A DNA stretch of 64,000 bases from Aeromicrobium massiliense JC14. Lineage in GTDB: Bacteria > Actinomycetota > Actinomycetes > Propionibacteriales > Nocardioidaceae. Made by a program: the position numbers and the translations under genes. This document shows positions 6,236 through 13,013 of this stretch, piece by piece. Numbering within the stretch: the first letter of the stretch is position 1; each line of letters opens with the position of its first letter. The notes under the pieces were generated by a model. The model was not told the DNA's origin. It worked only from the letters and a program-made list of their open reading frames with translations, and did no database searches. The stretch is from NCBI RefSeq assembly GCF_000312105.1, contig NZ_HE978638.1:612386-676385 (forward strand), read 5' to 3'.

Positions 6236-8608
6236 TCACTGCCGGGAGAGCGCGACCCGCAGCCGTTCCTCCGGGTCGATGAAGTGGTCGTGGTCGTCGT
6301 CGCCGGTGTCGAGCTGGACCCACCTGATCCGGCCGCTGAACCGGCTCGACGTCGCGGTGTAGTCCGGGCTCACGGTGGTGCCCGACTCGTGGCCGATGTC
6401 GGTGGTCTCGTCGGCGGAGAAGACCATCGGCTGGGTGGCGCCGACCCGGCCGGTGCCCACGGGCTCACCGTCGTGGAGGAGCGTCACGTCGCCGCCCTTG
6501 GCCAGGCCGCCACCGTCGTATGCGAACTCGGCGCGCAGCTGGTGCGTCCCGGTCGGGACGGGCACGTCGGCCGTGGTGGTGAACGCCTGGATCCCGAGGA
6601 CGTTGTAGACGAACGTCAGGCGGCTGGACTTCACGTAGAGCGACCACCCGCCGAAACGGCCGCCCTGGGCGATGATCACGCCGTCAGCGCCGGTGTCGGC
6701 GGGAACCTCGACCTCCGCGGTCACCGAGAAGGACTTGTTCTTGATGCTGACCACGCTGTTCTCCGAGAGCCGACCCATGCCCGGGTAGAACAGCTGCGAG
6801 CTCCCACGGATCAGGGTGGGACGGCCGGCCAGCTCGGGGTTGACCCGCTCCGCCGACCGGTCGTCGAGCGGGAGGACGCCGTACGTCACGGCCTCGATCA
6901 GCCAGAGCCGCTGCAGGTGCGCCAGGCGCTCGGGCTGCTCACGGGCCAGGTCGCGCGCCTGGCTGAAGTCGCCGCCGGCCCCGTCGTACAGCTCCCAGAC
7001 GTCGTCGTCGAAGGCCGGCATGTCGCCGCCGACCATCACCCACGGGGTCTTGTGCTTGGTCACGGCGCTCCACCCGCGGTGGTAGATCCCGCGGTTCCCG
7101 AACATCTCGAAGTACTGCAGGTCGTGGCGCTCGGGGACCGTCTCGTCGTTGAACGCGTAGAGCATGCTCGTGCCCTCGATCGGAGCCTGCTGCACGCCGT
7201 TGACCAGCACCGGCTCGGGGAGCCCCGCGGCCTCGAGGATCGTGGGCGCGACGTCGATGACGTGGGTGAACTGCGACCGGACGCCGCCGGGCCGCTCGAT
7301 GCCCGCCGGCCAGTGCACGATCGTCCCGTTGCGGGTGCCGCCCCAGTGCGACGCGACCTGCTTGGTCCACTGGAACGGCGAGTTCATCGCCCACGCCCAG
7401 CCGACGGAGTAGTGGTTGTAGGAGCTCGGCGATCCGAGCTCGTCCATCTTGGCCCGCATGAACTCCGGCGTCTCCAGCCCCGCCATGCCGTTGAAGTTGG
7501 CCATCTCGTTGAAGGCACCGTTCATGGTTCCCTCGGCGGACGCGCCGTTGTCGCCGATGATGTAGTAGATGATCGTCTCGTCGAGGACGTCCAGCTCCTC
7601 CAGGGCGCTGACCAGGCGCCCCACCTGGTGGTCGGTGTGCTCCAGGAACCCCGCGTAGACCTCCATCTGACGCTCCAGGACCGGCTTGAGGTCCGCGGGC
7701 ATGTCGTCCCAGGCCGTGATCAGGTCGCTTCGCGGCGTGAGCTCGGTGTCGGCGGGGACCACGCCCAGCTCCTTCTGGAGCTGCAGGGTCTGCTCGCGCT
7801 GGACGTCCCATCCGTGCTGGAACCGGCCCCGGTACCGATCCGCCCACTCCCGAGGGACGTGGTGCGGTGCGTGCGTGGCGCCGGGCGCGTAGTAGACGAA
7901 GAACGGCTTGGTCGGCATCAGAGCCTTCTGCTGGCGCATCCAGTCGACGGCTCGGTCCGTGAGGTCCTCGGTCAGGTGGTAGCCCTCCTCGGCGGTGCTC
8001 GGAGGCTCGACGGGCGTCGTGCCCTCGTAGAGCGCCGGCTCCCACTGGTTGTTCTCCCCGCCGATGAAGCCGTAGAAGGTCTCGAAGCCGCCGCCGCCCG
8101 TCGGCCAGGCGTCGAAGGGCCCCATCGGCGAGGTCTGCCACACCGGCACCTCGTGGCACTTGCCGAACTGTGCCGTGGAGTAGCCGTTCAGCCGGAGGGT
8201 GAGCGCGAGTGGCGCCATGGTGTTCGGACGCACCGACGACTGGCCCGGTGCCGAGGTGGCCGTCTCCGTGATGCTGCCCATGCCGACCGAGTGGTGGTTG
8301 CGCCCGGTGAGCAGGGCCTGCCGTGTCGGCGCGCACAGCGCCGTCGTGTGGAAGCGGTTGAAGCGCAGCCCGCCGGCGGCGAGCCGCTCGGCCGTCGGTG
8401 TGTGGCACGGTCCGCCGAACGCGCTGGCCGCGCCGAAGCCGACGTCGTCGAGCAGGACCACGAGCACGTTCGGCGCGCCCGGCGGTGGTTGCATGGGCTC
8501 GATCGGCGGGAAGTCGGTCTCGGGGTCCCGCGCGTCGTACGTCGTGAGGCCGGGACGCCGCCGGTCCGGCACAGGGAGGATCGTGCGGGCGTGGCGGTCG
8601 GGGCTCAT
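6236..8608 (-). CDS. arylsulfatase (type I, formylglycine-dependent)
   Basis: The 790-residue sulfatase-family hydrolase has the metal-binding motif NVLVVLLDDVGFG (residues 47–59) and the core CAPTRQALLTGR with Cys92, the residue normally converted to formylglycine. DNGASAEGTMNG and a C-terminal concanavalin-like region after the alpha/beta core fit the long arylsulfatases of actinobacteria, which hydrolyse sulfate esters and release sulfate. No signal peptide is visible, so export is not supported by the N-terminus. The ATG follows a GGAGGT site. No formylglycine-generating enzyme gene is nearby. It is framed by duplicated hairpins and a tRNA-Gly-derived repeat. Confidence 0.9.
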   Translation of the reverse strand: MSPDRHARTILPVPDRRRPGLTTYDARDPETDFPPIEPMQPPPGAPNVLVVLLDDVGFGAASAFGGPCHTPTAERLAAGGLRFNRFHTTALCAPTRQALLTGRNHHSVGMGSITETATSAPGQSSVRPNTMAPLALTLRLNGYSTAQFGKCHEVPVWQTSPMGPFDAWPTGGGGFETFYGFIGGENNQWEPALYEGTTPVEPPSTAEEGYHLTEDLTDRAVDWMRQQKALMPTKPFFVYYAPGATHAPHHVPREWADRYRGRFQHGWDVQREQTLQLQKELGVVPADTELTPRSDLITAWDDMPADLKPVLERQMEVYAGFLEHTDHQVGRLVSALEELDVLDETIIYYIIGDNGASAEGTMNGAFNEMANFNGMAGLETPEFMRAKMDELGSPSSYNHYSVGWAWAMNSPFQWTKQVASHWGGTRNGTIVHWPAGIERPGGVRSQFTHVIDVAPTILEAAGLPEPVLVNGVQQAPIEGTSMLYAFNDETVPERHDLQYFEMFGNRGIYHRGWSAVTKHKTPWVMVGGDMPAFDDDVWELYDGAGGDFSQARDLAREQPERLAHLQRLWLIEAVTYGVLPLDDRSAERVNPELAGRPTLIRGSSQLFYPGMGRLSENSVVSIKNKSFSVTAEVEVPADTGADGVIIAQGGRFGGWSLYVKSSRLTFVYNVLGIQAFTTTADVPVPTGTHQLRAEFAYDGGGLAKGGDVTLLHDGEPVGTGRVGATQPMVFSADETTDIGHESGTTVSPDYTATSSRFSGRIRWVQLDTGDDDHDHFIDPEERLRVALSRQ

Positions 8609-8749
8609 GGGGCTACCTCCGGGGACGGACCTTCGTCGGGCGGACGCTCGGAACGTAACGCCGCCGCGACCCCCGCCGGATCGTCCGCCACGGACGACGC
8701 CGGCCCCGCGGCGTCGAGCGCCGGTGCAGGGCCAGTCCTGGGAATGACA

Positions 8750-8778
8750 GAAGCCCCGGAGCGATGCTCCGGGGCTTC
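8750..8778. terminator. hairpin terminator of the tRNA cluster, copy B
   Basis: This is an exact copy of the 13-bp-stem hairpin at 6130–6158. Here it sits 8 bases past the 3' end of tRNA-Val on the minus strand and should terminate the Gly–Cys–Val tRNA transcript. Confidence 0.75.
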
Positions 8779-8786
8779 CTCGCTGT

Positions 8787-8857
8787 GGGCGATACTGGGT
8801 TTGAACCAGTGACCTCTTCCGTGTCAGGGAAGCGCGCTACCGCTGCGCCAATCGCCC
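8787..8857 (-). tRNA. tRNA-Val (anticodon GAC)
   Basis: The minus strand starts GGGCGATTGGCGCAGCGG and folds with a 7-bp acceptor stem (GGGCGAT/ATCGCCC), a T-arm with GGTTCAAACCC, and the anticodon loop CTGACAC (anticodon GAC). The 3' CCA is not encoded. It is nearly identical to tRNA-Val(CAC) at 10087 outside the anticodon arm. It is last in a three-tRNA transcript. Confidence 0.95.
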
Positions 8858-8896
8858 GTGCTTATTCACTTGTGAGGCTCTGGATCGAGCCTGAGA

Positions 8897-8966
8897 GGTG
8901 GGTACGGGATTCGAACCCGTGTTCACGGCTTTGCAGGCCGTTGCCTCGCCTCTCGGCCAACCCACC
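8897..8966 (-). tRNA. tRNA-Cys (anticodon GCA)
   Basis: The minus strand begins GGTGGGTTGGCCGAGAGG and closes with ACCCACC. The anticodon loop CCTGCAAAG gives GCA, and the T-arm contains GGTTCGAATCC. The 3' CCA is not encoded. It is the middle gene of the Gly–Cys–Val cluster. Confidence 0.95.
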
Positions 8967-8997
8967 GCAGGATGGCCCTGCCGTGGACCCTCTCCGA

Positions 8998-9068
8998 GCG
9001 GACGACGGGATTCGAACCCGCGACCCTCACCTTGGCAAGGTGATGCTCTACCACTGAGCCACGTCCGC
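8998..9068 (-). tRNA. tRNA-Gly (anticodon GCC)
   Basis: The minus strand begins GCGGACGTGGCTCAGTGG and ends with CGTCCGC; the anticodon loop TTGCCAA gives GCC. It is the promoter-proximal tRNA of the cluster. Its 3' end and downstream flank are duplicated at 6175–6209. Confidence 0.95.
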
Positions 9069-9131
9069 GTGCTTCTCTCGAAGCGGTTGCCCTCCGGGCC
9101 GGTTTTTCCGACCCCCTCGGGCCGAGATGAA

Positions 9132-9160
9132 ACATTAGTACATGACCATCCGATGACCAA
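9132..9160 (-). promoter_or_regulatory. promoter of the Gly–Cys–Val tRNA cluster
   Basis: On the minus strand a TTGGTC -35 (9155–9160) and a TAATGT -10 (9132–9137) are separated by exactly 17 bases, about 60 bases before the tRNA-Gly 5' end. This is one of the best -35/-10 pairs in the window. Confidence 0.55.
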
Positions 9161-9173
9161 AACCGGGGTCGGT

Positions 9174-9179
9174 TAACGT
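9174..9179 (+). promoter_or_regulatory. -10 element of a leaderless transcript
   Basis: TAACGT ends 7 bases before the ATG of the class IV aminotransferase gene, so transcription should start at the ATG. No Shine-Dalgarno is visible. Confidence 0.45.
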
Positions 9180-9185
9180 GTCTCC

Positions 9186-10019
9186 ATGCGTGCCTGGCTG
9201 AACGGAAAACTCCTGGAATCTCCGCAGGATCCGGCTCTCTCGATCCTGGACCACGGTCTCGTCGTCGGCGACGGGGTCTTCGAGACGGTGAAGATCGAGG
9301 ACGGTCGCCCGTTCGCGCTCACCCGTCACCTCGACCGGCTCGCCCGATCGGCACGGGGGCTGGGCATCGGCGAGCCCGACCTCGGTGCCGTCCGCGAAGG
9401 CGTCGCCGCGACGATCGAGGGGCAGGAGCTCGACTTCGGGCGGCTGCGCATCACCGTCACGTCCGGTCCCGGCCCGCTCGGCTCGCCGCGCGGCTCCGGG
9501 CCGATGAGCCACGTCGTGGTGACCGAGCCCGCGAAGCGTCCGCCGTCGGTGACGTCCGTCGTGACGGTCGACTGGCCGCGCAACGAGCGCGGCGCCCTGG
9601 CCGGGCTCAAGACGACGTCGTACGCCGAGAACGCGCTCATGATCGAGCACGCGCACGACCTCGGGGCGTCCGAGGCGCTCATGCCCAACACGGTCGGCGA
9701 CCTGTGCGAGGGCACCGGCTCGAACGTCATGTACGTGATCGGGGAGACCCTGGTCACGCCGACGCTGGCCTCCGGCTGCCTGGCGGGCGTCACCCGCGCC
9801 CTGGTCCTGCAGTGGTGCGCCGGCGAGCTGGACGTCGTCGAGCGGGACGCGCCGCTCGAGGTGCTCGAGGAGGCGGACGAGGTGCTGCTGGTCGGCACCA
9901 CGCGCGACGTCCAGGCCGTCTCGCGGGTGGACGAGCGGGAGCTGCCGGCCCCCGGACCGGTGACGCGGAAGGCCCAGGAGATCTGGGCGCGCGAGGCGGT
10001 CAAGTCCGTCGACCCGTGA
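9186..10019 (+). CDS. PLP-dependent class IV aminotransferase (PabC-like aminodeoxychorismate lyase or branched-chain aminotransferase type)
   Basis: The 277-residue fold-type IV PLP enzyme has the N-terminal motif SILDHGLVVGDGVFETVK, the PLP lysine Lys142 in LKTTSYAEN, and the cofactor-binding run DLCEGTGSNVMYV, then TPTLASGCLAGVTR. The short length and the DHG-GDG-FET element are shared by aminodeoxychorismate lyase (p-aminobenzoate for folate), D-amino-acid and branched-chain aminotransferases. Aminodeoxychorismate lyase is the favoured guess but no pabA/pabB gene is adjacent. It lies alone between two tRNA loci, with a leaderless-type promoter. Confidence 0.85.
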   Translation: MRAWLNGKLLESPQDPALSILDHGLVVGDGVFETVKIEDGRPFALTRHLDRLARSARGLGIGEPDLGAVREGVAATIEGQELDFGRLRITVTSGPGPLGSPRGSGPMSHVVVTEPAKRPPSVTSVVTVDWPRNERGALAGLKTTSYAENALMIEHAHDLGASEALMPNTVGDLCEGTGSNVMYVIGETLVTPTLASGCLAGVTRALVLQWCAGELDVVERDAPLEVLEEADEVLLVGTTRDVQAVSRVDERELPAPGPVTRKAQEIWAREAVKSVDP

Positions 10020-10033
10020 CGGACGGGACCCGG

Positions 10034-10063
10034 TTTCGCGTCCTGTGAGGGGTGCGTTAGTGT
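10034..10063 (+). promoter_or_regulatory. promoter of tRNA-Val(CAC)
   Basis: TTTCGC (10034–10039) and TAGTGT (10058–10063) are 18 bases apart, about 24 bases before the tRNA 5' end. Confidence 0.4.
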
Positions 10064-10086
10064 GGTCCGCGCACCGATGGTGCGAC

Positions 10087-10157
10087 GGGCGATTGGCGCA
10101 GTGGTAGCGCGCTTCGTTCACACCGAAGAGGTCACTGGTTCGAACCCAGTATCGCCC
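10087..10157 (+). tRNA. tRNA-Val (anticodon CAC)
   Basis: It begins GGGCGATTGGCGCAGTGG and ends ATCGCCC, with anticodon loop TTCACAC (CAC) and T-arm GGTTCGAACCC. ACC follows the acceptor stem. It differs from tRNA-Val(GAC) at 8787–8857 mainly in the anticodon arm and is in the opposite orientation, so the two Val tRNAs bracket the aminotransferase gene. Confidence 0.95.
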
Positions 10158-10163
10158 ACCGAG

Positions 10164-10191
10164 AAACCCCCTGGAGAGATCCAGGGGGTTT
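10164..10191 (+). terminator. Rho-independent terminator of tRNA-Val(CAC)
   Basis: A 12-bp stem (AAACCCCCTGGA/TCCAGGGGGTTT) with a GAGA loop is followed by TTCGTCTTTC, directly after the tRNA. Confidence 0.8.
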
Positions 10192-10242
10192 TCGTCTTTC
10201 TCTCGGGCACCTTTCCTGTCGCACACCGCCGTCGGGCCGGCG

Positions 10243-10656
10243 TCAGCGCACGAGGGCGGTCACTCTCACACCGTCGCTGAGGTCGGTCGTCCAGGAGCCG
10301 CACACCCGCCCCACGATGGTCATGTCGCGGGCCAGCCCGACCTCGCTGAGCACCTCGCCGCTCGCGCCGACGACGCGCTGGCCGTGGTCGTGGACGGTCA
10401 CCTCGACCGGGCCGGCGCCGTACGACCACGCGACCTCGAGCTCACCCTCGGGGGTCGGGGCTCCGTGCTGGATCGCGTTGCCGGCCAGCTCGGCGAGCAC
10501 GATCCGCGCGTCCGCGACGGTGTCCGGGGACAGGCGAGAGGCTTCCAGCATCGCGCCGATCATCCGCTGGGCCCGGGCGACGCTCGCCCACTCGAAGGGC
10601 AGGACCAACGACACGCTCACCAGGTCAGGCTCGGACGCGCAGCCGCGGTCGGTCAT
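10243..10656 (-). CDS. RsbW-type ATP-binding protein (putative anti-sigma factor kinase)
   Basis: The 137-residue HATPase_c_2 protein has the N box ARIVLAELAGNAIQHG with Glu56 and Asn60, and a degenerate G1 region VTVHDHGQRV. Proteins of this size are either serine-kinase anti-sigma factors or stand-alone regulatory ATPases that partner with STAS proteins. Two STAS proteins lie immediately upstream on its 5' side. The ATG is 7 bases after a TAGATT -10 element, so the mRNA may be leaderless. No sigma factor gene is adjacent, so the target is not known. Confidence 0.8.
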   Translation of the reverse strand: MTDRGCASEPDLVSVSLVLPFEWASVARAQRMIGAMLEASRLSPDTVADARIVLAELAGNAIQHGAPTPEGELEVAWSYGAGPVEVTVHDHGQRVVGASGEVLSEVGLARDMTIVGRVCGSWTTDLSDGVRVTALVR

Positions 10657-10662
10657 CGCCTC

Positions 10663-10668
10663 AATCTA
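10663..10668 (-). promoter_or_regulatory. -10 element of a leaderless transcript
   Basis: On the minus strand TAGATT ends 7 bases before the ATG of the RsbW-type gene. It is only 22 bases beyond the stop of the STAS gene, so the ATPase gene may have its own promoter. Confidence 0.4.
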
Positions 10669-10690
10669 GAACGGCCGAGGCGTCCGCGCC

Positions 10691-11041
10691 TCAGGGACGG
10701 GGACGGTCGAGAGTGCCGTCCGACGCGGGGTGCGGGTAGACGTCGAAGGTCTCGTGGAGCCCGCAGATCTCGAACAGTCGCAGGATCCGGGGCTGGTCGC
10801 ACGTCACCCAGAGCTGGCGACCACCGCGCACGAGCCTCAGCCGCGCGTCGACCAGGGTGCTGAGGCCGGCGGCGTCCAGGAAGTCCAGACGGCGCAGGTC
10901 GACGATCACGTCGTGGGTGTCGTCACGGACGAGCTCGTGGAGGAAGCTCCGGAACGGCTCGGCCGAGGCGACGTCCAGGTCGCCCCCGACCGTGACCATC
11001 GCGAACGGGCCGGAGGTGCGCAGTGCCATCGCGAAGGCCAT
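10691..11041 (-). CDS. STAS domain protein (anti-anti-sigma factor-like)
   Basis: This 116-residue single STAS domain has MVTVGGDLDVASAEPFRSFL at the N-terminal half, then DVIVDLRRLDFLDAAGLSTL. The position after the conserved Asp, normally a phosphorylated Ser (DSSG in SpoIIAA), is Ala. It is upstream of and co-directional with the RsbW-type ATPase. The reading frame is open further upstream, but the ATG at 11041 has GGAG at a good distance. A close paralogue is divergent at 11355–11714. Without the Ser it may work as a constitutive partner or a decoy; that is inference. Confidence 0.8.
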   Translation of the reverse strand: MAFAMALRTSGPFAMVTVGGDLDVASAEPFRSFLHELVRDDTHDVIVDLRRLDFLDAAGLSTLVDARLRLVRGGRQLWVTCDQPRILRLFEICGLHETFDVYPHPASDGTLDRPRP

Positions 11042-11354
11042 GGCGATCTCCGTCGGCCCGTCGGTCGCGGGAGCCGTTACGGCGAGGTCCGGGCCGTAGA
11101 CGCCGGCGCCAGCGAGCGATGCCGTGATCTGTGCGACCAGCCTGCGACGCTCTGGCGACGGGCGCAACCCCCTCCGGCCGCGGATGTCGCGGGGACGGCC
11201 ACCGGCGTGCGAGACCGACCCGGTCGGCCGGTTGCCGAAGCCTCGGCGCAGGCGCAGCATGGAGACGTCGATCCGGCGTCGCGGTTGGTGCCTGGTCCGC
11301 ACGGCCCAGACCCCGCCGTGCCGGCACCGACCCGTCCGGACGGGGGGAGGGGCC
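11042..11354. other. 313-base intergenic region between two divergent STAS genes
   Basis: No convincing gene, RNA or strong hairpin was seen. Both strands stay open for a while because of the high GC, but no start with a ribosome site precedes the chosen ones. It should contain the promoters of both STAS genes; I could not single out -35/-10 pairs with confidence. Confidence 0.5.
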
Positions 11355-11714
11355 ATGGCGCTGGCTGTCGCCGTCCGGGCATCCGGGCACCACTCGGTCG
11401 TCACGGTGGCCGGGGAGCTCGACTGCGCCACGGCCCCGTGCCTGCGCGGCTTCCTCTTCGGCGAGATCGAGGAGTCCCAGCGCGACCTGGTCGTCGACCT
11501 GCGCCGGCTCGACTTCCTCGACGCCGCGGGGCTCAACGTCCTCGTGAACGCGCGTCTGAGCCTGGCGTTGTCCGGCCGCGAGCTGACCGTCCTGTGCCAT
11601 GATCCCAAGATCCTGCGGCTGTTCGTGATCACCGGGCTGCACGAGACGCTGAACGTCAACGCACTGAGCGAGTCCGGCGCACCTTCCCGCGGCCTCCGGG
11701 ACCGGGAGGAGTAG
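11355..11714 (+). CDS. STAS domain protein, paralogue of the divergent neighbour
   Basis: This 119-residue STAS domain has SVVTVAGELDCATAPCLRGF and DLVVDLRRLDFLDAAGLNVL. The two STAS proteins share the block VDLRRLDFLDAAGL and a similar tail (KILRLFVITGLHETLNV against RILRLFEICGLHETFDV), so they arose by duplication. As in the neighbour, the phospho-acceptor Ser is Ala. The ATG follows GGAGGGGCC. The last 20 residues are charged and not part of the domain. Confidence 0.8.
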   Translation: MALAVAVRASGHHSVVTVAGELDCATAPCLRGFLFGEIEESQRDLVVDLRRLDFLDAAGLNVLVNARLSLALSGRELTVLCHDPKILRLFVITGLHETLNVNALSESGAPSRGLRDREE

Positions 11715-11735
11715 CCGCTCCCGAGGCGCCGCAGG

Positions 11736-13013
11736 TCACCCCACCATCCGGGGCCCGGACAGCCGGTTCTCGAGCCGGTGCGCCTCCCGCTTGATCGGCT
11801 GCGCGACGTACTGGCCCAGGATCACGCCGGCCGCGAGCGCCAGTGCCGTGACGAGCGCCGTCGCCAGCATGAGCACGCCGTCCTGCCCCTCGGCGAGCAT
11901 CGAGAGCCCTCGGTAGATGTCGAGCCCGGGCAGCAGCGGCACCAGGGCGGGGACCACGACGACCAGCGGCGGGACCCGGAACCGGCTGGCGGCGACGTGG
12001 CACACCGAGCCGATCGTGACGGCGGCGAGCGTCGCGGCCCACGGACGGGCGACCGCCGAGCTGTCGACGGCCAGGAACACGACCTGGCCCAGGCCTCCGA
12101 TGAGCGACGCGCCGACCACCGCCCGCACCGGCGCGTACGACGCGAACGCGAACGCGGCCGCGGCCACCGCGGCCCCCACCACCGCGACGCCCGCCTCGGC
12201 CAGGCCGCGTGCGCCGGGTGTGAAGCCGGTCAGCCCGGCACCGAGGAGGTCCCCGAGGGTGAGCCCCGCGCTGACGCCGGCGATGATGCCGGCACTGTTG
12301 ATGAAGGCGTCGATCAGGCGCGCGCTCGCGGTCAGCGGGAAGCCGGTCAGCGCGTCCTGCGTGGCGCCGAGGATGCCCACGCCGGCGAGGAGCATCACGA
12401 TGCCGGTCGTGATGACGTGCGACGGGTTCACCTCGAGGTCGAACGCCGCGGTGACGAGGGCGACGAGCGTCGCGACGAAGCCTCCGGCCGCGTGCTGGTA
12501 GAACGACGGGATGCGGTGCTCGGGCAGCAGCAGCTGGGTGCCGTCGATCGCGCACGCGGCCACGAACGCCATCAGGCAGACGACCGGACCCGCGCCCAGC
12601 GTCAGGGCGACCCCGACGCCCATGACGCCCCAGCCCAGCGTGACCGCCCAGCGGCGGCGCGCGTGGCCGGTCGACACCGTCCGCGCGACCCGGTCACGGG
12701 CCTCGGCGCGGTCGATCCGCCCGGCGACCAGGTCGCTGACGGTGGCCTCGACCTCGATCAGGTCGGCGTAGTCGACGGGCCGGCGGTTGATGCGACGCAC
12801 CTGGATGGTGAGCGGCTCGTCCCGGCTCGGCTGCTGGCGCAGCGAGAGGTCGACGAAGGTGATGTCGGCCGAGACGTTGCGCACGCCGCACGCGCGCGCG
12901 ACCGCCAGCATCGTGGCGGTCACGTCCGCAGCACCGGCGCCGGACGACAGCAGGACCTCGCCGATCCGTAGGGCGAGGTCCAGGCTGGCGTAGACCTCCC
13001 GGGACTCCGTCAT
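11736..13013 (-). CDS. ThrE-family threonine/serine exporter
   Basis: The 425-residue protein has an N-terminal soluble ThrE/DUF1212 domain (ALRIGEVLLSSGAGAADVTA and ITFVDLSLRQ), then about ten transmembrane helices, with the C-terminal DUF3815-type half fused in one chain as in Corynebacterium ThrE. The family exports threonine and serine driven by the proton gradient. The ATG overlaps the stop of the dipeptidase gene by 4 bases, so it is the last gene of a coupled operon. An exporter fits as an outlet for amino acids released by the peptidases upstream. Confidence 0.85.
   Translation of the reverse strand: MTESREVYASLDLALRIGEVLLSSGAGAADVTATMLAVARACGVRNVSADITFVDLSLRQQPSRDEPLTIQVRRINRRPVDYADLIEVEATVSDLVAGRIDRAEARDRVARTVSTGHARRRWAVTLGWGVMGVGVALTLGAGPVVCLMAFVAACAIDGTQLLLPEHRIPSFYQHAAGGFVATLVALVTAAFDLEVNPSHVITTGIVMLLAGVGILGATQDALTGFPLTASARLIDAFINSAGIIAGVSAGLTLGDLLGAGLTGFTPGARGLAEAGVAVVGAAVAAAAFAFASYAPVRAVVGASLIGGLGQVVFLAVDSSAVARPWAATLAAVTIGSVCHVAASRFRVPPLVVVVPALVPLLPGLDIYRGLSMLAEGQDGVLMLATALVTALALAAGVILGQYVAQPIKREAHRLENRLSGPRMVG

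Noticed and set aside
8764-9176. Small frames across the tRNA cluster on both strands
   Set aside because: They read through tRNA genes, and their peptides (such as GDTGFEPVTSSVS) are the well-known artefact of translating tRNA T-arms.
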